A stretch of DNA of 64,000 nt from Gonatopus flavifemur (GCA_018340375.1 JAFFJZ010000014.1:6324001-6388000); one strand, 5' to 3'; shown: positions 43,986-55,219, numbered from the stretch's first letter. Numbers and translations: made by a program. The notes: a model not told the origin generated them from the sequence alone.

Positions 43986-44700
43986 TACGCCTGTTCCGCT
44001 GGAACAGCCAAATGGGAACACTCGAATGAGACCTATATGGGAATTTGTCGCTTCTTTGTTGCTAATTTGTTACCCCAGTATCGATTTTGTTGCTCTTCAC
44101 GGTTTCGAGATAATCGAGTTTTTCCCACCGGAACCGTTCCGCTGGAACAACCTTGGGTAAGGATGTGTTAAATCGTAAAACTACTGATGTAGAAATTTGT
44201 TGCTTTTTTGTTGCTCTTTGTATACATAAGACAGAAATTCCTGGGAGAATTGGAATCCCAGATATTTGGGATTTTTTGTTGAACGGGGGTGGTGGGGTTA
44301 CGGAACGGTAATTTAGTGCGATAAATTATTGCGTTATTGTCGCTATTAATATCCATGGTCCGAAGGAGTTCCAGACCATCTGGGGTCCCCGGGTAATAGG
44401 GATATGCGAGTTTTTGCCACCGGAACCGTTCCGCTGGAACAACCTTGGGTAAGGGGTTGTTGAATCGGGAAACTACTTGGATAGAAATTTGTTGCTTTTT
44501 TGTTGCTCTTAGTATACATGAGACAGAAATTCCTGGGAGCATCGAAATCCCAGATATTTGGGATTTTTTGTTGAACGGAGGTGGTGGGGTTACGGAACGG
44601 TAATTTAGCGCGATAAATTGTCGCGTTATTGTTCCTATTAATATCCATGGTTCGAAGGAGTTCCAAACCGCGGAGTTCCAGACCATCTGGGATTTCATGA
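43986..44700. repeat. 292-bp tandem repeat, two full units
   Basis: Units start at 44,116 and 44,408 with GAGTTTTT.CCACCGGAACCG then TTCCGCTGGAACAACC. They share ATTTGTTGCTTTTTTGTTGC, CCCAGATATTTGGGATTTTT and GGTGGTGGGGTTACGGAACG. A partial earlier unit is at 43,990-44,115. The long minus-strand frames (124 and 176 codons) span the repeat and are not genes. Confidence 0.9.
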
Positions 44701-45142
44701 CATATCAAAAGCGATCGCATTGATGAGGTTGTCTCAACCCCGCCACTTTCCAGCCAAACTTATTGGATATTCGTTCAATTAATCAATTCTCCAGGAGCAA
44801 TTGAATGAGAATATTATCTCAAATGCTCATCCTTTTCAATTACACCTGATGCATTTCAATCACCTCGATATGAGATTGAATCAACTGCTTAAAATGGTGC
44901 ATTCAAATTTCGTTGTGTTTCCATTTCCATTAAAGACATGGTCATTGACTGAAACGTGCGTCTTATTTAGTTACAATATCGCTACGGGGTTGAATCAACC
45001 AAACGTGGATTTTTGTACCAAATGACGGGGAATTCATATCAAGCATTATTCTGTTGACTCAACCGAATACCTGCCAAACCCTTGGCGGGGTTACCAAAAC
45101 ACATTTTTTTTCTCAGTGTAGCAGATTGTTTTCTGTTTCTGT
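44701..45142. other. No recognisable feature
   Basis: No family motif. Near 45,105 TTTTTTTTCTCAGTGTA resembles the CACTGAGAAAA ends of TA-flanked MITEs, without a partner I can defend. Confidence 0.35.
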
Positions 45143-45480
45143 ATACAGGGAAAAAAATGTTTAGCTGTACCAGCTGAATTCTAGCTGCTGCAGCGAAATA
45201 TCTAGCTATGATAGCTAAAGTCTAGCTGATACAGATCAACATTTCTTCCGCGTACCTGTTGATGACGAGTGTGCACTGTGAAAATCATCGGAATTTTTCA
45301 TACGCAGCAACCGGAAAATTCTGATCATGGGATAAAAAATCAATTTCCGGTACATTTATATGCAATTTCCCATAAATTTAACTGAAAATTCCACACTTAG
45401 AGGAATTTTTGCTATCATTCTCCAGTGAATTTCCGGTAAAATACGGAAAATTCCTAACTCATGTATGTGTTAATTACTTT
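45143..45480. mobile_element. Two short motif-type MITE-like tracts (TAGCTG and CCGGAAAATT)
   Basis: 45,147-45,256 holds repeated TAGCTG / CAGCTA words between GGGAAAAAAATGTT and AACATTTCTTCCGCG. 45,310-45,460 holds repeated CCGGAAAATT / AATTTCCGGT words. Both are short, non-coding and look like MITEs whose interiors are built from one motif. Boundaries are approximate. Confidence 0.5.
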
Positions 45481-45795
45481 CGAACATCCATGTGAAGTTT
45501 CCCATTCAAATTGTCTGATCCAATATGATGGATGGGCACAAAAATAGTAAGTGGCCACTAAGGGCGAAAAGTGAATTGAAGCCAAACATATTGCATTCAA
45601 TGATATCTATAAAATATTTCTTTCGATCAATACAACTTTACTTTCACGGATGAAATTGTTTTTTAGTCCATGAAACATTTCATGCGGTGTTTGGAACATT
45701 TCAGTCATTGGAATAATATTCAATTGGTTTGAAGAACCATTTATAGATACTATTGGACGGAATATTTTCTTGCCTCAATGACTTTTTTCTCTCAG
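45481..45795. other. No recognisable feature
   Basis: AT-rich sequence with no coding signal or repeat that I can define. Confidence 0.35.
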
Positions 45796-45969
45796 CCCAG
45801 GTGGGAATATTTCTCTGAAAATTTCTGAGAATCTCTGAGGAACTCTCAGAATTCGAACATTCTCTGTGAATCTCTGCAAGTTTCTATGAAATTCAGAATG
45901 ATCCTGAAAATCTCTAAAAATATTCTGAGCATTTCTGGAGAACTCTCCAAATTGGAATCCCCACCAGGG
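45796..45969. mobile_element. TTCTGAGA-motif MITE with CCCTGGTGG ends, AG target duplication
   Basis: The left end is CCCAGGTGGGAATATTTCTC and the complement of the right end is CCCTGGTGGGGATTCC. AG lies at 45,794-45,795 and 45,970-45,971. The body is nearly all TCTCTGA / ATTCTGAGA words. An inverted relative lies at 55,046-55,219. Confidence 0.9.
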
Positions 45970-45971
45970 AG

Positions 45972-46600
45972 TGTATACAAATATATACGAAGTTAATGGA
46001 TTCGTAATCAGTGACCCCGAAAACCTCCCAGTATGGAAATTGAAGGAGAATCGATGCATGGAAAATTTTGGTCCATCATATTGGATTCGCCATTCTGAAC
46101 TCGGAAATTATGACCACGAATTCATAATCAAACCAGAGAGCTCCGCCCCCTGAAAACCGCAATGAATGAATAGTTCTTCCGACGACTACTAAAGTTACAT
46201 GTACATAGAAGTTTCATAAAAAAAATAGCTCCCACCACTGGGCCGATCTCTCTTTGGTAGTTGAGAATAACACAATTTTTATGTTCAATCTTAAGTTGAA
46301 TGAAATATGTCATTTTGACACGTTTTTTCACTCGTTTGAATGATTTCACATTATAAATCAGTTGAGACCTGATTACACAAGGACTGTCTGTAGGAGTTAC
46401 ACGTGTTTGTGTTGAATATTGACCAGAAAATTCATGACACACGGATTTTTCAACACATTTACACAAAATTCTCAACTGTGTATCTATCTATATCTAATTA
46501 CCTGTATAACCACGATCCTTCTTGAATAACAAAAAACCTCATTGATTCTGGGTGAAAGATTGACGTTTTGGGCGTATGCATGTGTACTATCATGGGTATA
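45972..46600. other. Mostly unassigned
   Basis: 46,005-46,150 resembles the GATGGCGGATCC tandem repeat family (GACCCCGAAAACC, ATTGGATTCGCCATTCTGAAC). The rest has no defined feature; a 115-codon frame on the minus strand has no motif. Confidence 0.35.
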
Positions 46601-47170
46601 CTGGGTGATTCAAAATTGCCGTAGATTTTTCTGAAAGCAGATTCTTGATGAAATTCTGAAGAGATTTTGGTCCGGAATATTCAGATCTGATCCTTAGATC
46701 CGGAGATATGAACATTTTTTAATTTTTTGAAAAATCCGAATACCTCGGAAGTACCATATTTCTGACTCTTGAATCCAACATCATTCTCTCAGTCAGATCA
46801 CGGGGTATCCCTTGAAAGAAAACAAATCCAATTGAGCTTCCTTCGTTGTGGAGTTATAGTGATTTAAAGTTGTTGAATTCTGATTGACTGGAATGCAAAA
46901 AATTTCAAACCGCTATAACTCCACAACCAAGGAAGCTAAATTGGATTTATTTTTTGCCAGGAATACCCCATGATTTGACTTAGAGAATGGTGTTGGATTC
47001 GAAAGTTAGAAATATAGTACTTCCGAGTCATTTGGATTTTTGAAGAAAGTTAAAAATGCTCATATCTCCGCATCGAAGGATCAGATCTGAATATTTCGGA
47101 CCAAAATCTTTTCAGAATTTCATCAAAAATCTGCTCTCAGAAAAGCGTACGGCAATTTTGAATCACCCAG
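46601..47170. mobile_element. 570-bp foldback element, CTGGGTGATTC ends, TA target
   Basis: The ends CTGGGTGATTCAAAATTGCC and the complement of the right end are the same. Arms of about 265 bp are inverted copies meeting near 46,885. TA flanks lie at 46,599-46,600 and 47,171-47,172. Shared arm words include GATCTGATCCTT.GATC.GGA and GGAGTTATAG. There is no transposase. Confidence 0.9.
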
Positions 47171-47175
47171 TATAT

Positions 47176-47276
47176 AGTGCACTCTCTAAATAATGCCGCG
47201 GACCTCTTTCTCGCTCAAATGCCTACCCTCGGTAGAGTGAAGAAGACACGATTCGGCACTATTTGGAGAACGCACT
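47176..47276. mobile_element. Short hairpin MITE abutting the foldback
   Basis: AGTGCACTCTCTAAATAATG at the left and the complement of the right end AGTGCGTTCTCCAAATAGTG are inverted repeats of about 23 bp. It begins only 6 bp after the foldback's right end. Confidence 0.7.
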
Positions 47277-48805
47277 GTAATATATTTAAATATGGACAGA
47301 ATATGCCAATATATATCAGATTCATTGGAAAATTCAATACAAGACTGTAAAAAACGTATCCAAACTTTATACATTGTTAATAATCAATGTGTGAGATTCT
47401 TAAGACTTTTTTTACACAGAATCTGGTATATCGGAATAAGTCATGTATGAGTTGAATAAAATTTTATAAACAAAATTCATATTTTAGTTACAGATTTCAT
47501 ATAATGCTTGATAGAAAAGTTGTTTTTCCTGTTGAAATTGTAAGAAGAATATATTTTATCAATTGATCAAAATTTTATGTATTTTTTGACACAAGGGATC
47601 CGTTTTATGTACCCATGCTGTGATAATACACACACTGAGAGAAGAAACTTCTAGGTTTAATAGAACATTTAATAATAATGCATACTCATAGAATGAATAA
47701 AATACTCATTCTATTTGAATAAAGTCTTATTGAATCAATTCAATATCCGTTTTTATTGGAATAATACTTTATAACATACTAAATATTGTTTGGATTGAGT
47801 TTTATGTTAACATTATGTTGAGTCAATTCAAGTTTCCATAAGATGGTGATTGAACACTGAGTAACGATTTCTGAAACTTGAGATGTTTAGTTATTTCATA
47901 TTTGCAACTTTCTGAACAGGCAGTGGGGTATTGAACATTTCCATTTATGTACAAATAAGTCTTCCTCTTCATATGCAAAATTAGAAGATATCTCTTGCAC
48001 ACTTCGTGAACGCGCATGAACCATTTTCTCCTGTTTGTATCATCCTGAATCATTCGTTTTTTCTTTGAGTCTCATCGACGAACTCTCCTCTGGTGGCTTC
48101 AAGCCAACACATAACTTGGCTCTCTACAAGCTCCAGTCTAAAATTGAGACTCTGAGAATCATGATCATCGTTATCGTTTGTCTTGGTCATCATCATTTCG
48201 GTTGTCATTTAGTTTTACTTTTGTCATACATTAGTTCTTGTTGTTCCTGAATTTTACTGAAGAGAAAGGGAATTTAAATCAATGCTTAGAGCGTGTACGG
48301 TTTTTTAGTACACATTCACTGTACACGGAAGTCATTCATGTCTAGAGTATTATGAAAATTTGTTGAATTGTGAGAAAAAATCCTCGAAAATTCATATGAA
48401 TCTCTGAACCTTTTCACTTCGAAAATCTGCTTTGGCATGACGTGGAAGATAATTTCTTCACATAATACAGGCATTCATGCGAATACAGTTAAGAATGAAC
48501 GGAACAAGGTTTCGTTCGAACACAAATTACCCCCATATACGGACTAAGGGTTAGTTCGCTCAAGTTCCTCGCCAATCGCAAAAAAAGATAGAACTGAATG
48601 AGATTTCCAAAACAATGTTTTCATCATTTTTTTCACAGAGGTTTACCTATGCAGTAACAAGTTTTCAGTAATGTTTCAGGAATATATCTGTCACGAACAC
48701 GAACATAGAATTGTATTTGAGAACTATAATAGATCCTTGCGATGAAGGTTTCTAAAGTGAGCTCATAATTTTCGCTGTTGCGGGGAAAATTGGAATGTAG
48801 TATCG
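47277..48805. other. No gene recognised
   Basis: 47,634-47,790 has ACACTGAGAGAAGAAAC and many AATAGAACATT / TTGAATAAA words that suggest another MITE, but its ends do not pair clearly. Frames at 47,823-48,250 on both strands lack motifs or good splice context. Confidence 0.35.
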
Positions 48806-49985
48806 GAGGAAATAAAAAAACTCCAAAAAAGTAAAAAAATAACGCTAAGCACATGAAAATGCGATCAATATCTACAAAAACAAATCTATAAACCTATTCT
48901 CAAGAGAAATTTCATTACATTTAAAATTCCGATGCAATACAACAGGATATGCCCCATGTGAAAAAAAGATGTGAAGTCAATATGCGCGGCCAAGTACATT
49001 TGGTTATCCAAATGGTATATTGGTATAATGGTATGTAAACGATTTTTTGTATATTGTAACTTCAATTTTTTTCAATTCAATTCAAAGTGATTTATGATCT
49101 TTGAAAAATATCATTGTATTGAAAATCAATATGAGGTGGGGTAGAAGGAGAATTAGGTTCAATCATTCAGCATACCTACTAGAAAGAACTTTGACTTATT
49201 TTGAAACAAACGTGTTGGTCATTTCTGAACAATTTTGTAATTCATGTCCATACGAAAAACTTGACGTGCCTAGTGGAAAATTTTTAGCTCTTATTATTGA
49301 ACACTTTTATTATAAACTCTTTATTGGCCACGCCAAGGGTTCCGCATAGACATGAATTCCAAAACTGTTCAGAAATGACCAACACGTTTGTTTCAAAATA
49401 AGTCAGAGTTCTTTCTAGTAGGTATGCCAAATGATTGGACCTAATCTTTCTTCTACTTCACTTTATATTCATTTTCAATACAATGATGTTCTCCAAAGAT
49501 CATAAATCACTTTGAATAGAATTGAAAAAAATTGAAGTTACAATATACAAAGAATCGTTTACATACCATTTGGATAACCAAATGTACTTGGCAGCGTACA
49601 CTGAAAAAAATACTCCGGTTAATATATGGACAGCAAGAATTACTGCTATTTCAACCGGAATTCTAGTTAAATGAATCAAGTCTCCGGCAAATTTAACAAG
49701 GGCTCCGGTAAATTTAACAAGAATTCCAGTAAAAGTCACAGATATTCCTTGCTGTCCATATAGTAACCGGAATTCTGGTAAAATTAACAGTTAATTTTTT
49801 TCCGTGATATTGATTTCACATCTTTTCTCACATGGGGCATATCCTGTTGTATTGCATCGAAATTTTAACTGTAATGAAATTTCTCTTGAGAATAGGTTTA
49901 TAGATTTGTTTTTGTAGCATTGATCGCATTTTCATGTGCTTGGCGTTATTTTTTTACGTTTTCGGAGTTTTTTGGGGGGGATTTC
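48806..49985. mobile_element. ~1.2-kb foldback element
   Basis: The left arm, about 48,806-49,240, is inverted in the right arm, about 49,350-49,985. Shared words are TAACGCTAAGCACATGAAAA, CAGGATATGCCCCATGTGA and GTACATTTGGTTATCCAAAT. A 209-bp MITE (49,599-49,807) interrupts the right arm only. The ~110-bp centre (about 49,240-49,350) is unique. No coding sequence. Confidence 0.85.
49599..49807. mobile_element. TA-flanked MITE with CCGGTAAATTTAAC motif
   Basis: The left end is CACTGAAAAAAATACTCCGG and the complement of the right end is TCACGGAAAAAAATTAACTG. The interior repeats TCCGGTAAATTTAAC. The other arm of the surrounding palindrome (about 48,995) shows the empty site GCGCATATTGAC. TA lies at 49,597-49,598 and 49,808-49,809. 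Confidence 0.85.
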
Positions 49986-50016
49986 ACTCCTTTTTAAACA
50001 CTCATCGGTATACATA

Positions 50017-50122
50017 CCCACATAGCACAAATGTCTCAGTAATATCTCTAGAATATTCTGGAGACATTGTAATATTGTCAGAATATTCTGGAGATATTAC
50101 TGAGACATTTGTGCTATATGGG
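50017..50122. mobile_element. Hairpin MITE with CCCACATAGCACAAATG ends
   Basis: CCCACATAGCACAAATGTCT and the complement of the right end, CCCATATAGCACAAATGTCT, are paired through ~40 bp including AGAATATTCT. TA flanks both ends. 106 bp. Similar ATAGCACAA ends occur at 26,445, 57,365 and 58,829. Confidence 0.85.
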
Positions 50123-50226
50123 TAGTATACCAAGCACAGAGTGCCTATTGCACCTGCTATCGTGCCGTGTGACAGTATCTTCTCACAGTTTTTCATTTCA
50201 TGCAATACTAATTGATAATCCGTGGG

Positions 50227-50288
50227 GTTGTCTGGGTGTCTGTCTGTCTGTCCGGGTGTCTGTCTGTCTGGGTGTCTGTCTGTCTGTA
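50227..50288. repeat. (CTGT)n-like microsatellite
   Basis: Repeated CTGTCTGTCTG with GGGTGT interruptions (about 62 bp). Confidence 0.95.
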
Positions 50289-50471
50289 TATGGGATAGCT
50301 CTGGAGAAAGTGGACGAAATGGATAGGAATTCATAGGGGACTTTCCTAAAACCCTTTCCCGGATACCGTGTTTTTTTTATTGCAATCGGACTAGTCCTTC
50401 TATTTTTTTTTATTTTCCTCTGAAAAAATAGGTGATCTAAGAGAAAATTTTCCCCGCTGTATACATATGTA

Positions 50472-50719
50472 CACTGTAAAAAATATACTTCCTAAACTGC
50501 CAAAGAAGTTTGGCAGTTTTTTACACAAACTTTTTTTGTAAATTACCAAACAAAAGTTTGTAAACATTCAAAAAATTTTGTGATTTCACGAAGATTTTTG
50601 AGAATTCACAAACTTTTGTTCGGCAATTTACAAAAAAGGCTCGGAAATTATTTTTCCAAACCAAGTTTGTAAATTTCCAAGCATTTTTGTTTGGAATTCA
50701 ACAAATTTTTTTTACCGTG
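50472..50719. mobile_element. TA-flanked MITE with ACAAACTTTTGT motif
   Basis: The left end is CACTGTAAAAAATATAC and the complement of the right end is CACGGTAAAAAAAATTTGTT. TA flanks lie at 50,470-50,471 and 50,720-50,721. The interior iterates CAAACTTTTGT / AAATTTACAAAC words. Confidence 0.85.
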
Positions 50720-50774
50720 TATATATACATGTCACTTTCTCCGCGGTCTTTGAATATTCGTTTTCTTGGCTTGA

Positions 50775-51250
50775 GTCGATGAATTATTATAGAACATGGG
50801 TCCTAGGGCTTTTCGAGGGTGCTGAATCCGAATCTGGAGTCGAATCCCGAATTCAACATGGCGGATCCAAGATCGCCAACGTGAATTGGTCAATTTCGCA
50901 TTTGTGGACAGATTTATATGAAACATGGGTCCTAGGGGTTTCTGAGGGTGAGGAATTCGAATCTGACGTCGGAAAAAGAATTCAATATGCCGGATCGAAG
51001 ATGGCCGACGTGAATTCAGTCAATTCCGCATTTGTGCACAGATTTATATGAAACATGGGTCCTAGGGGTTTTGGAGAGCGAAGAATCCAAATCTGACGTC
51101 AAAAAACGGATTCAAGATGGCGAATCCAATGTGAGACATGTGAGTATAGTCATTCTGGCTCTGATGAACAAAATTATACTGTTATATGTAACACGGGTTC
51201 TGAGGATTTTCAAGGGTGCTGAATCAAAATCTGGGCTCGAACGTGAAAGA
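50775..51250. repeat. ~130-bp tandem repeat, four units, GGCGGATCCAAGAT core
   Basis: Unit starts (AACATGGGTCCTAGGG) lie at 50,793, 50,922, 51,052 and 51,190, with spacings of 129, 130 and 138. Each has GAATC.GA.TCTGACGTC, CAAGATGGCGGATC and CAGTCAATT.CGCATTTGTG. It is related in theme to the array at 4,587-4,980. The plus-strand frames across it are repeat products. Confidence 0.9.
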
Positions 51251-51931
51251 AAATAATAATTTCGACCTTCCCGTGTAAGCTTTACTGCATCCGAAGATTC
51301 TTCAAGAGCTAGTTAACGTTATGTGAACTGCGCACTAGTGAGAATCCGAAAGTGAAGAAAGTAGCTATTGAAACAAATGAAGCCTGAAAATATTCCGATT
51401 CATTCCCAAATTACGCCTAAATAACTCTTCGTTACGCTTAAACGACTTTTAGCTTACGCTTTCATCGCGCTCCCAGGCTTTATTATTACCAGGACAGTTG
51501 AAATTTTGCAGTTCTCCAGGTACATGTTTCTGAATCATTTGGAGATGGTATAGAGGATGGTAGGCACACCGAAAACCGATATTCTAGAATTGAGAGGAAT
51601 TTATTCTTCACTCTTCCTCTAAACCAATTCTCTTATTATAAGACCAACCCCCTCTAATTTTTAGTGACTTCATAAGATATTTTTAGTTTTAGAATAAATT
51701 GAAATAAGAATAAATTGAAATAAGAATATTCCCAAATCTTTTCAAATAACTGCTCTGTACAAAATAATTTTGTAAATTATCTAGCCTGGAATGTAAAATG
51801 ACTTATAAATTCACAATATTCGTATAAAAGTCATTCTAAACGTGAGAAAGTTACTAATTTAATGGAAGAACCCTATGGGAGAACTCAATGACGAAATATT
51901 GAGTTGAACTTTTGAATTCTTCATATTCAGT
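51251..51931. other. No recognisable feature
   Basis: Includes reiterated GAATAAATTGAAATAA words near 51,700. No coding signal. Confidence 0.4.
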
Positions 51932-52131
51932 ATCAGAAAAATTATTGCTGATACTGAATTTGGAGAATTTGCAAGTCCAGTTTAATTGTACATAATTGAG
52001 AACTCTTCCATCAGGTTAGTAATTTCCTCATGCTAACAAAAAGAGGCCGATAGTACTGGGAGCTACTTCAAAATAGAACCTACACATCTATGTACCCTTC
52101 AAGTATCCTTAAGAAAAATTCCATCCATCTT

Positions 52132-52626
52132 TTACCTTTCATCAAACTCCGTTTCAATTTCCGTGAAATAAAATTCCGAAAAATCAGTTACGCGCACCAG
52201 AAACCGAGATACGCTACGAAAGCACCCCATATCAAGTGACCGGCCATGGTTTGAGGGACCATGCTTGGCATGCAGTTTCGAGGACCCACGTTCTATTCTT
52301 GTTGAAGAAAGTTTTTTTTCAATATATTCATCGGAAAAAATTTTTGTTTCGAAATTCAAAATTCGGGCTCTATACCGACATAAATAAAGGCTCAAAAAAT
52401 CATCCCTTAAAATTTCAGATTTTTCCGTAAACCCAGTTTCGAGTATGTTTTTGCAAAAAAACTTGCTCCGATGGTAACTCTGGTATCCTCTCAACAACAA
52501 ATTTCTATAAATGCAGAGGGAGTGTGTTGACATGGATGACTGCGCAGATATTTGAGTTCGAGTTTCTGCGCAACCGTTTATATTTACGTTATTATTTGTA
52601 CAACTTGTATTTAGACCATCACTCAT
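52132..52626 (-). CDS. Hypothetical 164-codon frame
   Basis: This is the longest uninterrupted minus-strand frame outside transposons apart from repeat-derived frames. It begins with ATG at 52,626 and reads MSDGLNTSCTNNNVNINGCA ... ILRDDFLSLYLCRYR ... LVRVTDFSEFYFTEIETEFD. I recognise no domain. Its start lies only 79 bp from the candidate first exon on the plus strand, an arrangement compatible with a shared promoter. It could equally be a chance frame. Confidence 0.25.
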   Translation of the reverse strand: MSDGLNTSCTNNNVNINGCAETRTQISAQSSMSTHSLCIYRNLLLRGYQSYHRSKFFCKNILETGFTEKSEILRDDFLSLYLCRYRARILNFETKIFSDEYIEKKLSSTRIERGSSKLHAKHGPSNHGRSLDMGCFRSVSRFLVRVTDFSEFYFTEIETEFDER

Positions 52627-52704
52627 ACATCAAGAGTTATTGAAATTCGTCTTGCCAGGGATATTGATCGTTTATTGGAGAAAAAAGTGAACTAATAATG
52701 CAAT

Positions 52705-52770
52705 ATGGATGAAGAAGTGAGATATTGGTTGGAAATAAATAAATTTAATGAATTGAAGGCACGATTTGAA
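52705..52770 (+). CDS. Candidate first coding exon, SAM-domain-like start
   Basis: ATG at 52,705 opens MDEEVRYWLEINKFNELKAR then FE, closing at a strong donor (TTTGAAA/GTAAGTACG). The pattern WLEx(I/L)...L...F at the very start of a protein resembles the first helix of many SAM domains. No following exon is recognised. It lies in the block missing from the 40-590 repeat copy. Confidence 0.4.
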
Positions 52771-53490
52771 AGTAAGTACGAAGAAAAGTATATACTATGC
52801 TTTGCTAGAGATTCGCTGATTTGCAAATAACGCACAATTGTGAATCACACAATAACAGTTGGATGAATAAAGTTAATCACGTGTTCATCTTATGTTGTAT
52901 ATTTCTTTGTACATCCAAAATCATTATATTGAATTTATTATACATATGTATTTTCTCTGTACCTTTCTTTTGATGACTTCAACTTTTCAAACGGATACCC
53001 GGTGTAAGAACTCCGGTAACAGTTTTAACGAAAATATCTTTATATATGTTATTGCTGTTATTTGAAAATTTGTAACTCAGAATAATAAGAGAAAGATTCT
53101 TAATAGTATACAGTCGGAGAATATTTAAAATTCATCAATCACAACGTGTTCAAAAATATTCCCGTTAGATCTGTTACCGGGCTTCTCACACCGACTATAC
53201 AATATTATTTCAATTTATGATGTCAGAATTCATAACTGGCGTACAGCTGTAAGAGCGGTCATTCTCTTATTAGGGTAAGGTTTTTGTGTTAGGTTCGATT
53301 CCGCGTGTAGGGCTATGAGATTTTCGCTATTGACCCCCACAGTTTTAACGCTTGATGATTATCATTAAATATCTTCATTGAGATAATTTCCACCAGGGAG
53401 TTCGATTGCTGTAGAACACGATTCCAGCAACTGACATTGGAACATGTTCCCATACAGCTATTACACATACAGTACGATATCGACAAGGAT

Positions 53491-54473
53491 TCCAATAATT
53501 TTTTTGTGAATTATTTGAAATTATTTTACAATTGCTGTAATATATGGGTAGCGTTCATTTTTCTTATTTCTTTCATCAATTTTAGAACTAAACTCAGAGA
53601 TTTTATTCATTCATATGAGAATATTATGCAGAAATGAATATTATTTCATAGTCAACTGAATCATTCATGTGCACGTTTAATATCATACGTGCGCATAAAT
53701 TATTCTATGTCATATCAGACACATGAAAGGGGTGATGTTTTGCAAAACATTTATTATTACGAATCCATATTCAGCTGGATATTCTGGATGTGGGAATAGT
53801 AAATATTATGAATAATTGAGGTTAACGCATAGTATTCTTGAAATGGGAATGCTGTAGTATTCCTCAACTGAGAATACTACACGTCATTCCCAGTATAAGA
53901 GTATTTCCCAGTAGAATGCTCACTTGCAACAAGAATACATTCTTGGCGCTTATTTTAGATTCCAATGTTCTTAAAGTTAGATGCGCCCTCTCAATCTTAG
54001 AATATGGTTTTTTCAGTGCAATAAGTCTCAGGCTTTCTGAATATTACAAAGTCATTTACAATGTTTCTCAATTGAGTGAAAAACCGATGAGTGCCTCTCC
54101 ATTCATCCCCGGATACCTGAATTGTTCAAAATGCGAGCGAAGCGAGCATATGTTGACCACGATCCATTCAAAATGAGCGAAGCGAATTTTGAAGGGGGTC
54201 GAACTGCTGAGCGAAGCGAAGCAGTCAGGGAGCGGAGCCTTCTGGTTCTGAATATACCTTCTATTGGAAACGATTACCAATTAAATCCTCATGTCGAGTT
54301 TGATAGGAACCATCGCAATGAAGAAAATGTCCTCAGGTTATTTCTGTGATATGAAAAACCACTTGGTCTCTCATTATTCATTCAACTTGAATGTACCAAC
54401 AGGAGAGATAAAACTTTTGCAGAGATCATTTTAGAATGAATCGTATCTTCAGTCACACGAGTCAGGCTACTTA
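53491..54473. other. Unassigned, with a GAGCGAAGCGA tract
   Basis: 53,838-53,925 iterates GAATACT / AGTATTC words (motif-type MITE-like). 54,130-54,235 iterates GAGCGAAGCGA / GCGAAGC. The overlapping frames (53,838-54,176 and 54,122-54,349, +) have no recognised domain. RLSEYYKVIYNVSQLSEK could be a protein remnant, but I cannot place it. Confidence 0.35.
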
Positions 54474-54592
54474 CACGGAAAAAAAGATGATGTTGGATTT
54501 ACAACATTTCGTTCGATCACCATAGAAACCCCTAATGTTTCTATGGTGATCGAACGAAATGTTGTAAATCCAACATCATCTTTTTTTCCGTG
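54474..54592. mobile_element. Perfect hairpin MITE, CACGGAAAAAAA ends, TA target
   Basis: The left 56 bases (CACGGAAAAAAAGATGATGT ... CACCATAGAAAC) and the right 56 bases are exact complements around a 7-bp loop. TA lies at 54,472-54,473 and 54,593-54,594. No mismatch is visible in either arm. Confidence 0.92.
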
Positions 54593-55045
54593 TATGGTTA
54601 TTGTACAACAATTTCTATGATTTCAAACCCATTTATAACATATATGATATTCCGAAATGGTTTACTTTCAAGAGCTTGGTTTTTCATAAAATATTCGTAT
54701 TTTTATTTTGGTTTATTTTCAGAAAATTCTTCTTTTCAATATCATATCTGATTATAAATATCTATTTCTACATATTTGTACACTAACAGGTCCTTATTGT
54801 TGAATGTAATTCAACAGGTCTTCATTTTTTAGTACATATTAAATGGAAAAAAATTGCTGTTGAATGAATTGTATCCCCAGTCATATCAGTCAGGTTGACC
54901 TCAGTCAACAGTCTGCGTAATCATTCGTCAATTAGTCAGTCAAGTACATCCAAAGCAAAAATTTATGTTATACCCACAGCGCTCCTGTCTTTCCTTCATT
55001 TTCTTTCAACGCTACCTAATGATTATGATGGTGAGTGACATACAG
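54593..55045. other. No recognisable feature
   Basis: T-rich sequence with no motif. Confidence 0.4.
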
Positions 55046-55219
55046 GCCTCGTGGAAATCTCAATTCTGAAAGTTTTTCAGAAATGCTCAGAATATTTTTA
55101 GAGATTTTCAGAATCATTCTGAGTTTTGTAGAGACTTGCAGAGATTTGTAGGAAATGTCCGAATTTTGAGAGTTTTTCAGGGATTCTCAGAAATTCTCAG
55201 AGAAATATTTCCACCAGGG
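55046..55219. mobile_element. TTCTGAGA-motif MITE, inverted relative of 45,796-45,969
   Basis: The left end is GCCTCGTGGAAATCTCAATT and the complement of the right end is CCCTGGTGGAAATATTTCTC. The body is again made of TTCAGAAA / AGATTTTCAGAAT words. A matching 2-bp target duplication is not evident here, so an end has probably mutated. Confidence 0.8.

Larger units (their letters stand above)
51932..53490. repeat. Second copy of the 40-590 repeat, with an extra 1 kb
   Basis: 51,932-51,985 and 53,001-53,490 align with 40-95 and 96-590. The 51,986-53,000 block present here holds a 164-codon minus-strand frame and a candidate plus-strand first exon. The MITE at about 53,001-53,212 corresponds to 94-305. 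Confidence 0.8.

Noticed and set aside
44168..44720. 176- and 124-codon minus-strand ORFs with repeated PNIWD phrases
   Set aside because: They lie across the 292-bp tandem repeat and translate it in different frames; no conserved single frame.
50779..51256. Plus-strand ORFs repeating YETWVLGVxExEE
   Set aside because: Translation of the 130-bp tandem repeat; the related array at 4.6 kb does not keep the frame.
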